From positions 992,001-1,056,000 of the forward strand of contig NZ_JBFRXN010000002.1 in NCBI RefSeq assembly GCF_040947875.1: 64,000 nucleotides of DNA, read 5' to 3'. The translations under genes and the position numbers were made by a program. This document shows, one piece after another, positions 26,051-36,054 of the stretch. The DNA comes from Pseudomonas sp. MYb118. Its GTDB lineage: Bacteria > Pseudomonadota > Gammaproteobacteria > Pseudomonadales > Pseudomonadaceae. The stretch's first letter is position 1. Every line of letters starts with the position of its first letter. The notes under the pieces were generated by a model. It was given only the letters and a program-made list of their open reading frames with translations, searched no databases and was not told where the DNA came from.

Positions 26051-27028
26051 TTACCGGCTGAGGACAAACAACCAAGGGCTGTAGCGACTGACCTTGGCAC
26101 CGGAGGGCTTGAGGATCGCTTGCAGCGCCGCCTGGGGCTTGCGCAGGTCGTAGACCCCGGTCACGCGTTGTGCGCCAAGATCTGCATCGTTCAACACGAT
26201 GAGCCCTGGCACGTAGCGACGAAGCTGCTCGACCACCTCGCTGATCGGCAGGTCATCTGCAATCAGTTGTCCCTGGCGCCATGGCGCGGCCTGGGTGGGG
26301 GCGAAGGTGGCAAGGTCGGCCTGCCCGCCGCGATAGCTCAGGCGCTGCCCGGGAACGAGGCTGGCCAGGGCACGACCGGCCTGCCAGTCCTGGACATTGA
26401 CCGAACCGTTTTGCACCGCCACGCTCATGCCGTCCCGATCCAGGTCGACGTTGAACGCCGTACCGGTCACCGTGATCTGCATGGCCTTGGCTCGTACGTG
26501 AAACGGCCGGCTCTTGTCCGGCGTCACCTTGAAAAACGCCTGCCCCACCAGCAGTCGAACATCGCGGCGCTGACCGCTGAAGTCCACGGCAATGGCCGAG
26601 TGGCTGTCCAGCTGCACCACGCTGCCATCGCTCAGGGTGACATCACGGGTCTCGCCCGAGGCGGTCCGGTAATCGGCCTGCCAGCCAAGGATCAGGCTGG
26701 GCGCCAACGCCACCACCAGGCATGCGGCAATCGCCGCCGCCACCCAGCGACGCACCCGACGTGGGCGGGCAACCAGGCGTGGCTGCGCCGTGTTCGCGGC
26801 GATCGGGGCCGTGGCAGGAGACCCGTTTTCGGAGGTAGCCGGCGCCAATCGCCCGGTCAACTGCCACACCCGTTCAGCCTTGCCATAAGCCTTGGCATTG
26901 GCCGTGTCGGCCTCGCACCACTGAACGAATTGCGCGCGCAGGACCTCATCGGCCGGTGCCTGCTGCAACCGCAGCAGCCAGTCCACGGCCTGGTCCCGAC
27001 GGGCGTTGGCGCCATCCTCAAGGGGCAT
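26051..27028 (-). CDS. FecR-type anti-sigma factor / sigma regulator
   Basis: A 325-residue inner-membrane regulator. An N-terminal DUF4880 segment (ARRDQAVDWLLRLQ) binds the sigma factor. One transmembrane helix lies near VAAAIAACLVVALAPSLILG. The periplasmic FecR domain (TASGETRDVTLSDGSVVQLD) and a C-terminal STN-like part contact the receptor. I prefer ATG 27028 because GGAGAAGG is 7 bases upstream. An alternative ATG at 27145, overlapping the sigma stop, would add 39 residues and also has a GGAG. It is followed by a terminator. Confidence 0.9.
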   Translation of the reverse strand: MPLEDGANARRDQAVDWLLRLQQAPADEVLRAQFVQWCEADTANAKAYGKAERVWQLTGRLAPATSENGSPATAPIAANTAQPRLVARPRRVRRWVAAAIAACLVVALAPSLILGWQADYRTASGETRDVTLSDGSVVQLDSHSAIAVDFSGQRRDVRLLVGQAFFKVTPDKSRPFHVRAKAMQITVTGTAFNVDLDRDGMSVAVQNGSVNVQDWQAGRALASLVPGQRLSYRGGQADLATFAPTQAAPWRQGQLIADDLPISEVVEQLRRYVPGLIVLNDADLGAQRVTGVYDLRKPQAALQAILKPSGAKVSRYSPWLFVLSR

Positions 27029-27137
27029 GAATGAGCCTTCTCCATTGGCAAAAATCGGCGGGCAGGATCCCACGGATTCGCCCTTCACTGCAAAAGACGC
27101 ATTGGCGCTGGTTTTTTTCAGAAACGACGGCGATCGG

Positions 27138-27641
27138 TCAGTCATCGTCTGGCTCCAGGCAATCCAGGCAATGGCGCAGCGCATCGTGCACCAGCTGATG
27201 CACCAGCGCCGTGGAAACTCCCAGGGCACTGGCAACCTGTTGCAGGGTGTAGCCGCCCAGGCGATGCATTTCGAAGGCACGACGGGTGCGTTCCGGCAAT
27301 TGGGCCAGGGCTCGCTCGATGACTTCCAGCTCGTTCTGGCTGCTGACTTCGTGCTCCGGCGAGGCGCTGCTGGAGGGCAGGTCATCGAGCAATTCGTCCC
27401 CGCCCGGCTGCACCCGTTCGGTGGCGGTACGCCGCGTCAGGTCGAGGGCGAGGTTGCGCACGATGCGATACAGGTAACTGGCCGGATGACGGATATCGAG
27501 CTGCTGGTCCTGGCTGTTGAAACGCAACCACGCTTCCTGGACCACGTCTTCAGCCCGCGCACGGCACCCCACGATAGGCGCGGCATAGTCCAGCAGCGCG
27601 GCCCGGTGGGTGAGGTACAGTTGGAGTTTTGCATCCGCCAC
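27138..27641 (-). CDS. FecI-type ECF sigma factor
   Basis: A 167-residue sigma-70 family protein with only regions 2 (AEDVVQEAWLRFNSQ) and 4 (LPERTRRAFEMHRLGGYTLQ). These are the iron-starvation FecI sub-type. It would direct RNA polymerase to the receptor operon when the receptor signals through FecR. A perfect Fur palindrome lies 77 bases upstream. Its stop is close to or overlaps the FecR coding start, depending on which FecR start is used. Confidence 0.93.
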   Translation of the reverse strand: MADAKLQLYLTHRAALLDYAAPIVGCRARAEDVVQEAWLRFNSQDQQLDIRHPASYLYRIVRNLALDLTRRTATERVQPGGDELLDDLPSSSASPEHEVSSQNELEVIERALAQLPERTRRAFEMHRLGGYTLQQVASALGVSTALVHQLVHDALRHCLDCLEPDDD

Positions 27642-27717
27642 GGTGATCAGTTGCCTGCGCGCGAATGTGCCGGTTGAGCACAGACAGGGAAGTTGAAGGG
27701 CGCGCAGCTTACCTTTA

Positions 27718-27736
27718 GTTGATAATGATTATCAAC
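27718..27736. promoter_or_regulatory. Fur box upstream of the FecI-type sigma gene
   Basis: GTTGATAATGATTATCAAC is a 19-base perfect palindrome around a central G and matches the Fur consensus GATAATGATAATCATTATC closely. It implies iron repression of sigma and fecR, and through them of the receptor, protease and ABC genes. Confidence 0.88.
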
Positions 27737-27847
27737 AAGTACGGCAGTGAATATCAGTTTCACGGATAACTGGCCCCGCCATTGACCAGAGACCCATCGT
27801 CCGGATTATCTGTTCGCAGATTGCCGGCCAGGCTCACGACTGCTAAC

Positions 27848-27867
27848 GTAATGACAAACGTCATTAC
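27848..27867. promoter_or_regulatory. Operator palindrome of the relBE pair
   Basis: GTAATGAC-AAAC-GTCATTAC, a perfect inverted repeat ending 12 bases before the antitoxin ATG. RelB antitoxins with ribbon-helix-helix folds bind such sites and repress their own promoter. Confidence 0.75.
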
Positions 27868-27879
27868 AGGATATTCATC

Positions 27880-28119
27880 ATGGCATCCATCAACATCCGC
27901 ATCGACGACGATTTGAAACAGCGTTCCTTTGCTGAGCTGGAGAAACTCGGAGTTACGCCCTCAGAACTGCTGCGCCAGACACTCCAGTACGTCGCAGAGC
28001 GCGGGAAATTGCCGTTCAAGGCAGCCCTGCTCAGTGAAGAAGATGAAGCCCTGATCGCCGTCGCGACAGAACGCCTTGCCGCCCCCCAGCGAGTAAAGGT
28101 AAGCCTGGATGACCTATGA
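27880..28119 (+). CDS. relB: RelB/DinJ-family antitoxin
   Basis: A 79-residue protein with an N-terminal ribbon-helix-helix (MASINIRIDDDLKQRSFAEL and VTPSELLRQTLQYV), typical of RelB/DinJ. It would neutralise the following toxin and repress the promoter through the palindrome just upstream. AGGA lies 8 bases before the ATG. It overlaps the toxin gene by 11 bases. The pair is inserted between the iron locus and the mag operon and appears less GC-rich than its neighbours, consistent with acquisition. Confidence 0.9.
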   Translation: MASINIRIDDDLKQRSFAELEKLGVTPSELLRQTLQYVAERGKLPFKAALLSEEDEALIAVATERLAAPQRVKVSLDDL

Positions 28120-28414
28120 CCTCGAATTCGATCGGCGTGCACTGAAGGAGTGGAACAAACTGGGCGATACCATCCGCCAGCAATTCAAAAAGAAACTCGC
28201 TGAAGTATTGGAAAACCCTCGCATCGAAGCCAATCGACTTCGTCAGCTACCCGACTGCTACAAACTCAAGTTGCGCAGCGCCGGCTATCGACTGATCTAT
28301 CAGGTCATCGATCGCGAGGTTGTGGTCTTCGTTATCGCCATCGGCAAGCGTGAGCGGGAAGCCGCTTATCAGGATGCACAGGACCGAATTGACGCGACGT
28401 TGCGACACGATTAG
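28109..28414 (+). CDS. relE: RelE-family mRNA interferase toxin
   Basis: A 101-residue RelE-fold toxin. Family features are FDRRALKEWNKLGDTIRQQF near the N-terminus and the basic core KLRSAGYRLIYQVIDREVVV with later GKREREAAY; these Arg/Lys/Tyr residues form the RelE active site. It would cleave mRNA in the ribosome when RelB is degraded. All expected elements are intact, so the pair is probably functional. Confidence 0.92.
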   Translation: MTYDLEFDRRALKEWNKLGDTIRQQFKKKLAEVLENPRIEANRLRQLPDCYKLKLRSAGYRLIYQVIDREVVVFVIAIGKREREAAYQDAQDRIDATLRHD

Positions 28415-28422
28415 CCCCCCCC

Positions 28423-29232
28423 TCACGGATAACTGAACCCCTTCACCAACGTCAGCTCCCCCACCGCCCGCATCGGCACCAGGAAGTTCTCGATCTTCTC
28501 GTCCGGCGTGCCCTCTTCGGTGATCACCGTCACCTGTGCCGTGGTCAGTGCCTGGGCGGCCTCTTGCTGGCCGTCTTCATCCTCGCGATAGCCGCCGCCG
28601 AAGTAGTTCACATACACCAGATACTGGCCCTTGATCGGCGCTGGCATGGCGAAGATTTCCGGGCCGTAGCCGGTGGTCACGTCGACATCCAGCGCCGCGC
28701 CGTTGGGGGCTACGCGGTCGCCGTACCAGATGTGCGCGCCGTCGGGGGTGATGAGGTGCAGGTCGAGGTCGGTGCCGTCGCTGTCCCAGGCCAGCAACAC
28801 GCGCAGTTTGGCCGGGGTCGCGCCGCCGCTACTGTTGAGAAATTGCGTGCGGTGGCGTTGCTGGCCGTCGGGGCTGCGCACTTCGACGCTGTTGCTGCCA
28901 TTGGGGAACGAGAACGGGCGGTCGAAGCGTCCGGCGGGGTCGACCTTGAGCGGCATGCTCACGCCGTTGACGATCAGTCGGCCGGGTTCGCCGGACTTCG
29001 GCGTGGTCTTGATCTGACCGCTGATGCGGGCGGTGTTGGCCTGGCCGGCCGGGGTGTTGACCGAAGAGGCCGGGTAGTTGACGGTCTGGCGGAAGTTTTC
29101 GCCTTCGCCCCCGCTCGCGCCCGTGCGCCAGCCGCCGACCAGGGTGTCGAGTTCGACAGCGCCAGCGTGGCTCGATGGCAAGGCGCCCAAGGCGCAGAGG
29201 AACAGCAAGACCTGTGGATAACGGAGTTTCAT
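28423..29232 (-). CDS. magF: MagF: DUF2135 (YfaP-like) periplasmic protein
   Basis: A 269-residue secreted protein with signal peptide MKLRYPQVLLFLCALGALPSSHA. The DUF2135 signature is LAWDSDGTDLDLHLITPDG followed by YLVYVNYFGGG. It is the last gene of the mag (yfa) operon and a paralogue of the first gene, MagA, here at 37800. The role in the alpha-2-macroglobulin complex is not established. It begins 3 bases after the magE stop. Confidence 0.88.
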   Translation of the reverse strand: MKLRYPQVLLFLCALGALPSSHAGAVELDTLVGGWRTGASGGEGENFRQTVNYPASSVNTPAGQANTARISGQIKTTPKSGEPGRLIVNGVSMPLKVDPAGRFDRPFSFPNGSNSVEVRSPDGQQRHRTQFLNSSGGATPAKLRVLLAWDSDGTDLDLHLITPDGAHIWYGDRVAPNGAALDVDVTTGYGPEIFAMPAPIKGQYLVYVNYFGGGYREDEDGQQEAAQALTTAQVTVITEEGTPDEKIENFLVPMRAVGELTLVKGFSYP

Positions 29233-29235
29233 GGC

Positions 29236-30855
29236 CTATTCCAGCAAGAGGTGGCGGGCAAGCCCTTCGATGTAGGTTTCATCCTGGCCGTTGGGGTGTG
29301 CTTCGAAGGCCAGGTGCAGGTATTCGTGGGTCAGGTCGAGGCGATCCTGCAGCGACAGCACGCCACGCACGTAGATGCGCTGGCGTTCGCGGTCGACATA
29401 GGGACGGCCGAACGCCAGGCGGCAGACCGCGAAAGTGCTGACGTCGTTGTAGCCGGTTTCGCTTTCCAGGCGCTGACGCCAGGTGCGGCGTTGTTGCTGC
29501 AACCAGTCTTGCGCGGCGGGCAGCGCTTCGCAGGACGCGACGGGGTTGTCCCAGCGACTGAGGCTCGCGCGGGGGTAGGCGTGCAGCAGGATGGCGTCGT
29601 AGCGCTGGCCGGTATTGGCCTGCTCGACGGCCTGCTGCCAGGACAGCTTGTCCGGGCCGGGTTGATCCGAGTGATAGGTGACGGTGCTGCCAGCGAGGAC
29701 GAGGTCATGGGTCCAGGCGGCGATGTGGCGCGCGTCAGCTGTCGCCGGACGTGGTGCCACCCGTTGACGGTTGCTGCTGTCGTCGATGCTCAGGCAGTCG
29801 CCGTTGCGTGAAGCGTTTTGCAGCAGGTAGGTGCGAATGGCGACGGACAGGGCCTTGGCCGCTTCGGCGGGTTGTGCCTTGGCTTCGCGTTGCAGGACGC
29901 GGGCGACGTATTCTTCGCGGTCCAGCCGTGCGACCAGCTTGCCGTCGAGCAAAAACAGCTCGCCATCGCTGTGAATATCCAGCTGGTTGCCGTTGCTGAA
30001 TTCGACCCGGTAATCGCCCATCATCGGCCCGGACGTCACCACGCGTTCTCCGGCCAGCACCCGCTTGAGCGGGTAGCGGGAAAACAGGCCGACCTCGACA
30101 CAGCGCCCGGCGTCCGCCGGCCAATTCACCGGCAACAGCTCGGCCAGCACCGGCCCGTATTGGCGCAGGACCGTCTGGCTGGTGCCGCGGCCACCGGCCC
30201 AGATCGGCGTGCCATCAGTGGTCCAACCGGCAAACCCACCCTGGCGTGACGAAGTGTCCTGGTCGCCCAGCCAGCTCCAGGTTTTCACCCGCAACCGGCC
30301 GCCGAGTTCACCCACCACATTGCCGTCCGCAGCATTGAGGACCACGTCGAGCAGCACCCGGCGCGCCTGTTCCTGCGCCGGCATCGCCGCTAGCGCCTTG
30401 AGCAGTTCGCTGACCTGCACACGGGTGGCCGGCTGCAACGACGGCAAGTCCAGCAGCCACTCAGGCGCCTGTCGGGTTTGCCAATACTGACGCCAATCGG
30501 TCGCGGCAATGCCCAACCGCGCGGGCTCGAAGTACAAGCCGCAGGACTTCACCAGCGCCTGGTCACGGGCGATCGTTCCTCCCGCCGCGCAGCAATACAC
30601 CTCTTCCTTCGATTGCCCGCGACATTGGTAAGGTGGCTCCTGGGCGCCGGTGTCCACCAGCCAGGCGTACACGAACAGTTTCCACAGGCTGCCCAATGGC
30701 GCCTGTACATCAGCGGTCAGCGGTTCGCGGGCGATCAACTGAGTACGGTTCAGCGACAACAGCTCGCCCTTGTAGGCCAGGCGCAACGGCTCGTCCTGCG
30801 CCGTGGCCAGCGCAGGGATCAAGCACAACCAAAAGCCGAGCCAGCGCCAGGGCAT
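29236..30855 (-). CDS. magE: MagE: DUF2300 (YfaQ-like) secreted protein with several enzyme-like motifs
   Basis: A 539-residue protein with a signal peptide (ALATAQ). Residues 56-59 read SLWK in the context APLGSLWKLFVYAWL, like the SxxK nucleophile motif of penicillin-binding proteins and beta-lactamases. Residues about 300-430 resemble a SpoIID domain (LDREEYVARVLQREA, then AKALSVAIRTYLLQNAS). The C-terminus holds HEYLH (510-514) with a further Glu at 530, a gluzincin-like zinc motif. The ATG 30855 follows the magD stop directly (TGACATG). DUF2300 has no assigned activity; the three motif readings are mine. Confidence 0.85.
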   Translation of the reverse strand: MPWRWLGFWLCLIPALATAQDEPLRLAYKGELLSLNRTQLIAREPLTADVQAPLGSLWKLFVYAWLVDTGAQEPPYQCRGQSKEEVYCCAAGGTIARDQALVKSCGLYFEPARLGIAATDWRQYWQTRQAPEWLLDLPSLQPATRVQVSELLKALAAMPAQEQARRVLLDVVLNAADGNVVGELGGRLRVKTWSWLGDQDTSSRQGGFAGWTTDGTPIWAGGRGTSQTVLRQYGPVLAELLPVNWPADAGRCVEVGLFSRYPLKRVLAGERVVTSGPMMGDYRVEFSNGNQLDIHSDGELFLLDGKLVARLDREEYVARVLQREAKAQPAEAAKALSVAIRTYLLQNASRNGDCLSIDDSSNRQRVAPRPATADARHIAAWTHDLVLAGSTVTYHSDQPGPDKLSWQQAVEQANTGQRYDAILLHAYPRASLSRWDNPVASCEALPAAQDWLQQQRRTWRQRLESETGYNDVSTFAVCRLAFGRPYVDRERQRIYVRGVLSLQDRLDLTHEYLHLAFEAHPNGQDETYIEGLARHLLLE

Positions 30856-30856
30856 G

Positions 30857-33800
30857 TCAGTGGACCGTGACCTGGCCAAGTGCCGGTTTTTGCTCCTGGG
30901 CCTGGTGTTGCGGTGCGTAGACCTGGGTGAACTTCACCGGTGGCAGACTGAACTGCCCCTTCTGCGAGAAGCGCACCAGGTGCCGCAAGCGCAACTCGCC
31001 GCTCAGGGCATCCACGGGCACCGCATAGGCCATCTGCCCCGGCTCGAAACGCGCCTTTTCCAGCGCTGTCGGCTCGGTGCCCGTCTTGCCTTGCAACTTG
31101 ATGCCCCAGGTGGTGCGCTCGACGTCGGCGCCCGGCGGCAACGGCACTTCAAGCATGCCGTAGCGCAGCGGTTTGGCGGCTTTGCTGGTGATGATCACTT
31201 CATCCAGGTACAGGCTGTCGCTGGACAATGGCTGCGTACCGACCGCTTCGAGCTTGAAGGTGAACGCTTCGTCACCCGGCACCAGGCGCGACAGGCGCCG
31301 CGTGATGTTCACCGCCATCGGCTCGACCGCCGGCTGACGCGTCTGATAGCTGAGCATGGCGCGCAGCGGACGCTCCTGGGTGCCGCTCAGCGACAACACG
31401 CTCGGCACTTTTTCTGCGCCCTGCCACGTCCAGTACATCTCACCGCTGGCCCCGTAGTTTTTCTTCCAGCCCGCGCCGGGCGCCAGGGCGATGGTCGGCG
31501 ACGCCTGCTCGATGCTGCGTTGCAGCCAGGTCAGCGCCAGCGCACGTTCCAGCGTCGATTGCTGTGGCAACAGGCGTTGCAGCAATGCCTGCGCCCGCGC
31601 CTGATCGAAGGTTTGCAACGACAGGTTCAAGGCTTCGGCGAACGGCTGCGAACTCACGGCCAGACGCTGTTGCGCCTCGGCCAATTGGCGGTTGAACGCC
31701 TCGGGCGGCGTGACCTTCGCTTGCCGGGCCAATACCGCGGTCAAGCTGCGCGCGGCGGCCAGGCCCAGCGCCGAATTCGGATCGCTCATGACCAGGCTGT
31801 CCTCGCCATCGTCCATCAGGTTCGCGGCACTGCCCTCGCCCGCCTGCGCCAGGTCCTGCATCAGGCCACTGAGCAGGGTGTTGACCGGCAGTTGCATCTG
31901 TTTGGCGAACGACAGGATCAGCGCCCGCTGCAGCAGCGGCGTGTTCTGCGCCTGCTTGGCGTAAACCTCCAGCACCCGCTGCCAATGCTCCGGCGGCAGG
32001 CTCAGCTCCAGCACTTTGCTGGCATGCCAGTCGGCGTAGTAGGCGTACGCAGTGAGGAAGGCATCCGGTTCACCGTCCATGCCCCACCAGGTGAAACTCG
32101 CCGACGGCCCGGCCATTTGCACCAGGCGCAGGCGACTGTTCTGCATAATCAGGCGCAGGCGATCGGCGATCTGCGGGTTCGCGGACAAGGCTGGGTAGGC
32201 GATGCTCAACGGCAGCAAACGGCTGGCGGTTTGCTCGACACCGCCATAGGGGTAGCTGAGCAAGTCGTCGAGTGCCGAACGGAACAGCGCTTGCGGGCTG
32301 TCGTCCAGGCGCAGGCGCACATCGCTGGCATCGGCCGGCAGGTTCAGCGCAGTGTCGCCGCTGGCCGCATCCAGGGCCTGGCTTTGGGTGACTTGCCAGC
32401 CATCGCCGCTCGCGGTCAATTGCACGGCCAGGGCATCGGCGCTCTTGCCGTCCTGGACCAGCTCGGCACGCCACTCGCCATCGGCCAGGGCAAATGCCGG
32501 CAAGGCGATGTAGTTGATGCCGTTGTTCAGCGTCACCGGCAGGCGCTGCTCGCTGCCGGCGTAATGCACCAGCAGTTCGGCCTTGACCGGTTGCTCGGCC
32601 TGGCTGAACGCGAACACGCCCAGGTCCGGTTTGTCGCCGCTACGGAATCGCGTCGGCCCGCTCCACTTCAGGTACAGCGGTTTTTCCGAGCGCACGAACT
32701 GTTTCTTCTGCCCGACCTGGCCGTCGTCGGCGATGGCCCGGGCGGTGATGCGCCAGCGGGTCAGCGAGTCGGGCATGGTGAAGGTGAAGCGCGTCTTGCC
32801 ATTGGCGTCGGTGATCAACTCCGGCTGCCAGGCGGCGGTATCGACGTCTTCGCGACGCGGGCGCTCCAGCACCTTCACACCGCGCTCGCTGCGGTTGGCC
32901 TTGCCCGGTGCACCCGGGCTTCCCGGCAGCGCCACGTCATAGCTGATGAACGACAGGCTGGCGCTGGTGCGCACGTTGTTGCGTCGCGGGTGGTAGAAGA
33001 ACTGGTCGATGCTCGGCGCGACTTCCGGTTGCAGCGCGTAGACCATTTCATCGACCACGCTGACCGTCAGGTGCGCCGGGATCGGCTTGCCGGCGAACGC
33101 GGTGGTGAGGTCCACCGACACCGTATCCCCTGGCCTGTAGGCCTCTTTATCGGTGCTGATGGCAACGTCGATCTGCGGCGCAATCACCTTGATACCGGCG
33201 TTCTGGAAGCTGTACTGGCCGCTCTTGGTGTACAGCACGGAGAAGGTCAGGTTCGGGGCGAAATGATCTTTCACCGGGATGCGTGCGCGGTACTGGGTAT
33301 CGCTGAGTTTTTCCATGTTCAGCCAGTCGCCGCCCTTGGACATCAACGCCGTGGCTTCGACCTTGTCACGTTCCAGCGAGAGCAAGGCATCGCTGACCGG
33401 CTCCGGGAAGGTGATCAGCGCCAGGGCTTCGTCACCGGTCTTGTACTCGGGCTTGTCGAGGACGATTTCCACGGTGCCGGGCACGGCTTTCACGCCATCG
33501 CCCGTCACCGAATGCCCGGTGGCGCCGAGTACACGGCCATGCTCGTCCTTGAGCGTCAGGTTGTAGGTGCCTGGCCGGTCGAAGGCCTGGGTGAAGCTCG
33601 TGTCGCCGGCCGCCAGTTTGCCTTCGCCGGTGCTCTGGTCTTCCAGGCGCACCCAGCTGTAGCTGCTCGGCGCGACCGCTCGGGCCTGCTCGTTCTCATT
33701 CGCGTAGCTGAACACCACCTTGTCGCCCACCGCACTGAAACGCTGTGGTGCACTCAAGCGAAAGTTTGCCGCACCGCGATCAATGAGAACTTCCTTGGTG

Positions 33801-35419
33801 GTCTTGACCCGATACGCCGCGCCATCGCTGGCGAACACGGTGAGCATGTAGCGGCTCGGCTTGTCGGCCGCCGGCAGGTCGAGCGTCGCACTGCCCTTGG
33901 CGTCGGTGGTCAGTTCGGTGCTGGTCAGCTCCACCGGGAATTGCCCGAGGTATTGCAGCTCGTTATCGACCATCGACAGTTGTTGTGCGCGCAGGCTCAG
34001 GCTCAATTTCGCGTTGGCCACCGGCTTGCCGTCCGGGTAGAGCAACACCAGGTTGCCTTTGACCGGCTCGCCGGTGCGGTAATCCTGCTTGGCCAGGTTC
34101 AGCGCGATTTCGAAGTGCGGCTTGATGTATTCGGCTACGCGGAAGGCGCTGCTGTAGGCCTGGTCCTTGTAGGTGAAACGCAGCTCATAACCACCCGCCA
34201 CCGCGTTCTCCGGCAACTGGAAACGGCCCTGGGTGCCGGCCTTCGAATCGAGCTTGAGCGCCAGCGATTGCAGGGCGGTGCCGGTGGCATCGAGCACGGT
34301 CAGGTTGACGTCGGCGGCGCCCGGCGCCACCGAGTCCCGGGCATTCTTGAACTCACGCCCGACGATCTTCAGCGACACCCAGTCGCCCGGCCGATACAGC
34401 GGACGATCGGTAAAGGCATAGAGCTTGGTGTCGTAGATTTCGCTGTCGTAATAGAAGTTCTCGGAGACGAACACCCCGCCCTCTTCGTCCTCGCCGATCA
34501 CAAAGGAACGCTCGGGGCTGACGTGTTTCAGGCGCAGCAAGCCATCGACATCGGTGGCGCCGCTGCTCATCACGCCCAGGCCATCGGTCCACAGCACATT
34601 GACCTTGGGCACCGAACTGCCTTCGTGCTTGCGCGCCGCCCACACCAGCAGCTCATCGCCGGCAATCTTGCTCACGGCCACGGTGTTGGAAACAAACACC
34701 ATGGTGGTCGCGCGGTATTTGCCGATCAGCGCTTCGACCAGGTACAGGCCGGGTTTCAGATTGCCCAGCGGGATGTAGACGTTGCCCGGCGCGACGCTGA
34801 CAAATTCACTGGAGGAGCCCGCCAGGTTGACGCCAGCCGGTGGCTGGATCGGCTTGGCTTGCCACAGCGGATAACGGAACTGACTGACCACCGGCAGGCC
34901 GGGGATCAGGGCGAATTGCGGTTGCGCGTCGTACGGCGTCGGCGCGGCAATCGCGGTGCCCATCTTCAGCTCCGGCACCTCCTCGGTCACCTGTTTACGC
35001 GACTCGTAGGAAAACGCCCGCTGCATCACCCGACGGGACTTGCGGTACCAGTTGTCCCACAGGTACGCCAGGGTGTTCGACAGGCCTTCACCCTTGAACT
35101 GGCCATCGCTGACCACCCGGTGCAGGTTCTTCTGGCGCTTGAGGAAATCCAGTGGTTTGTCGATGCGATAGACCCGGATATCGGCACCGCCGTAGGGCTC
35201 CATGCGGAACCGGCGGTAGTCGCGGCCCGGCGCTTCGAGGCGCACCATCGCCTGCTCGTCACTGGCGAAACTGCTGTCGGCCAGCAGGAAGAAACTCTCA
35301 CCGGCCACCGGCGTGTAGCCGCTCGGCTCGACGGTGTCTTCGGCGTGGGCCACTGGCACCAGCAGTGCCAGCAGCAGGAAAAGTCGTGAGCAAATGCGCA
35401 GCATGCGGGCACCGGTCAT
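30857..35419 (-). CDS. magD: MagD: bacterial alpha-2-macroglobulin-like protein without thioester
   Basis: A 1520-residue periplasmic protein with signal peptide ending VAHAED. Many macroglobulin-type beta domains are visible ([20 protein letters not shown] is the MG1/2-type signature), as are the A2M family segment [21 protein letters not shown] and the terpenoid-toroid region. At the thioester position the sequence is [12 protein letters not shown], so the Cys of CxEQ is missing, as in E. coli YfaS and P. aeruginosa MagD. The ATG 35419 overlaps the magC stop (ATGA). The protein is thought to trap proteases in the periplasm. Confidence 0.93.
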   Translation of the reverse strand: MTGARMLRICSRLFLLLALLVPVAHAEDTVEPSGYTPVAGESFFLLADSSFASDEQAMVRLEAPGRDYRRFRMEPYGGADIRVYRIDKPLDFLKRQKNLHRVVSDGQFKGEGLSNTLAYLWDNWYRKSRRVMQRAFSYESRKQVTEEVPELKMGTAIAAPTPYDAQPQFALIPGLPVVSQFRYPLWQAKPIQPPAGVNLAGSSSEFVSVAPGNVYIPLGNLKPGLYLVEALIGKYRATTMVFVSNTVAVSKIAGDELLVWAARKHEGSSVPKVNVLWTDGLGVMSSGATDVDGLLRLKHVSPERSFVIGEDEEGGVFVSENFYYDSEIYDTKLYAFTDRPLYRPGDWVSLKIVGREFKNARDSVAPGAADVNLTVLDATGTALQSLALKLDSKAGTQGRFQLPENAVAGGYELRFTYKDQAYSSAFRVAEYIKPHFEIALNLAKQDYRTGEPVKGNLVLLYPDGKPVANAKLSLSLRAQQLSMVDNELQYLGQFPVELTSTELTTDAKGSATLDLPAADKPSRYMLTVFASDGAAYRVKTTKEVLIDRGAANFRLSAPQRFSAVGDKVVFSYANENEQARAVAPSSYSWVRLEDQSTGEGKLAAGDTSFTQAFDRPGTYNLTLKDEHGRVLGATGHSVTGDGVKAVPGTVEIVLDKPEYKTGDEALALITFPEPVSDALLSLERDKVEATALMSKGGDWLNMEKLSDTQYRARIPVKDHFAPNLTFSVLYTKSGQYSFQNAGIKVIAPQIDVAISTDKEAYRPGDTVSVDLTTAFAGKPIPAHLTVSVVDEMVYALQPEVAPSIDQFFYHPRRNNVRTSASLSFISYDVALPGSPGAPGKANRSERGVKVLERPRREDVDTAAWQPELITDANGKTRFTFTMPDSLTRWRITARAIADDGQVGQKKQFVRSEKPLYLKWSGPTRFRSGDKPDLGVFAFSQAEQPVKAELLVHYAGSEQRLPVTLNNGINYIALPAFALADGEWRAELVQDGKSADALAVQLTASGDGWQVTQSQALDAASGDTALNLPADASDVRLRLDDSPQALFRSALDDLLSYPYGGVEQTASRLLPLSIAYPALSANPQIADRLRLIMQNSRLRLVQMAGPSASFTWWGMDGEPDAFLTAYAYYADWHASKVLELSLPPEHWQRVLEVYAKQAQNTPLLQRALILSFAKQMQLPVNTLLSGLMQDLAQAGEGSAANLMDDGEDSLVMSDPNSALGLAAARSLTAVLARQAKVTPPEAFNRQLAEAQQRLAVSSQPFAEALNLSLQTFDQARAQALLQRLLPQQSTLERALALTWLQRSIEQASPTIALAPGAGWKKNYGASGEMYWTWQGAEKVPSVLSLSGTQERPLRAMLSYQTRQPAVEPMAVNITRRLSRLVPGDEAFTFKLEAVGTQPLSSDSLYLDEVIITSKAAKPLRYGMLEVPLPPGADVERTTWGIKLQGKTGTEPTALEKARFEPGQMAYAVPVDALSGELRLRHLVRFSQKGQFSLPPVKFTQVYAPQHQAQEQKPALGQVTVH

Positions 35420-36054
35420 TGGGTCAGAAAATTCAGTCGATAGACGCCGATGAAGTTGGGGTTGGCTGCATCGGGTATCCATCGGGTGTCCTTCCATGTC
35501 ATGAGTTGTTGCAGGCTTGCCGAACGCATGCCGTTGTCAGTAGGGGTGGTGGTGCCGGTGTGATAGGCGATATAGCGGCCCATCCAGATCATCAGGTGCT
35601 GGTCGTCGCCCTGGTCGAAAAACATCAGGTCGCCGGGCCGTGCCTGGGTCACGTCGCGGCCCACCAGGTGGCTGTTGAACTGGATCAGCTTGATCGCGTT
35701 GACGTACGGCCCGACCTTGCCGCCGCCCTGCTGCCATTGCTGGGCGAGGCCGCGCTGGGCGTCGCTCAGTGCCAGCTCCGGCGGCAGGTAGCGGTTGGAC
35801 AGGCCATTGCTGCGCAGCCATTTGTCGTCGTGCACCTTCAACGCTTCGTTGGCGGCAAAACGGACCAGGCCGGCGCAGTCCTGCTGATACCAGCGCGGGC
35901 TCGGGCCTTTGCTCAGTTGCTCCTGGGCGATGCGCACGAACCAGGCGCGGAACACCTGGGACTGCTGCGGATCGAGTGCGGCAGCGTCACTGGCAAAGGC
36001 GCGACTGGCGAGCAACAGCGCCAGCAGGCCGAGGCTGCGGATCACTGTCGTCAC
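35416..36054 (-). CDS. magC: MagC: DUF1175 (YfaT-like), NlpC/P60-like hydrolase
   Basis: A 212-residue secreted protein with signal peptide ending [16 protein letters not shown] (Cys60), [21 protein letters not shown] (His153 within it) and YIAYHTG (His165) reproduce the Cys-His-His order of NlpC/P60 peptidoglycan endopeptidases. I chose GTG 36054, which overlaps the magB stop (GTGA) and has GGAA 6 bases upstream. An ATG at 36081 has no ribosome binding site and would add charged residues before the signal peptide. Enzyme activity is inferred from motifs only. Confidence 0.83.
   Translation of the reverse strand: MTTVIRSLGLLALLLASRAFASDAAALDPQQSQVFRAWFVRIAQEQLSKGPSPRWYQQDCAGLVRFAANEALKVHDDKWLRSNGLSNRYLPPELALSDAQRGLAQQWQQGGGKVGPYVNAIKLIQFNSHLVGRDVTQARPGDLMFFDQGDDQHLMIWMGRYIAYHTGTTTPTDNGMRSASLQQLMTWKDTRWIPDAANPNFIGVYRLNFLTQ

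Noticed and set aside
30803..35389. A 1528-codon open frame on the plus strand opposite magD
   Set aside because: It is the antisense shadow of a high-GC gene: no ribosome binding site, composition rich in Gln/Arg/His, and magD on the other strand has a signal peptide, family motifs and coupled neighbours.
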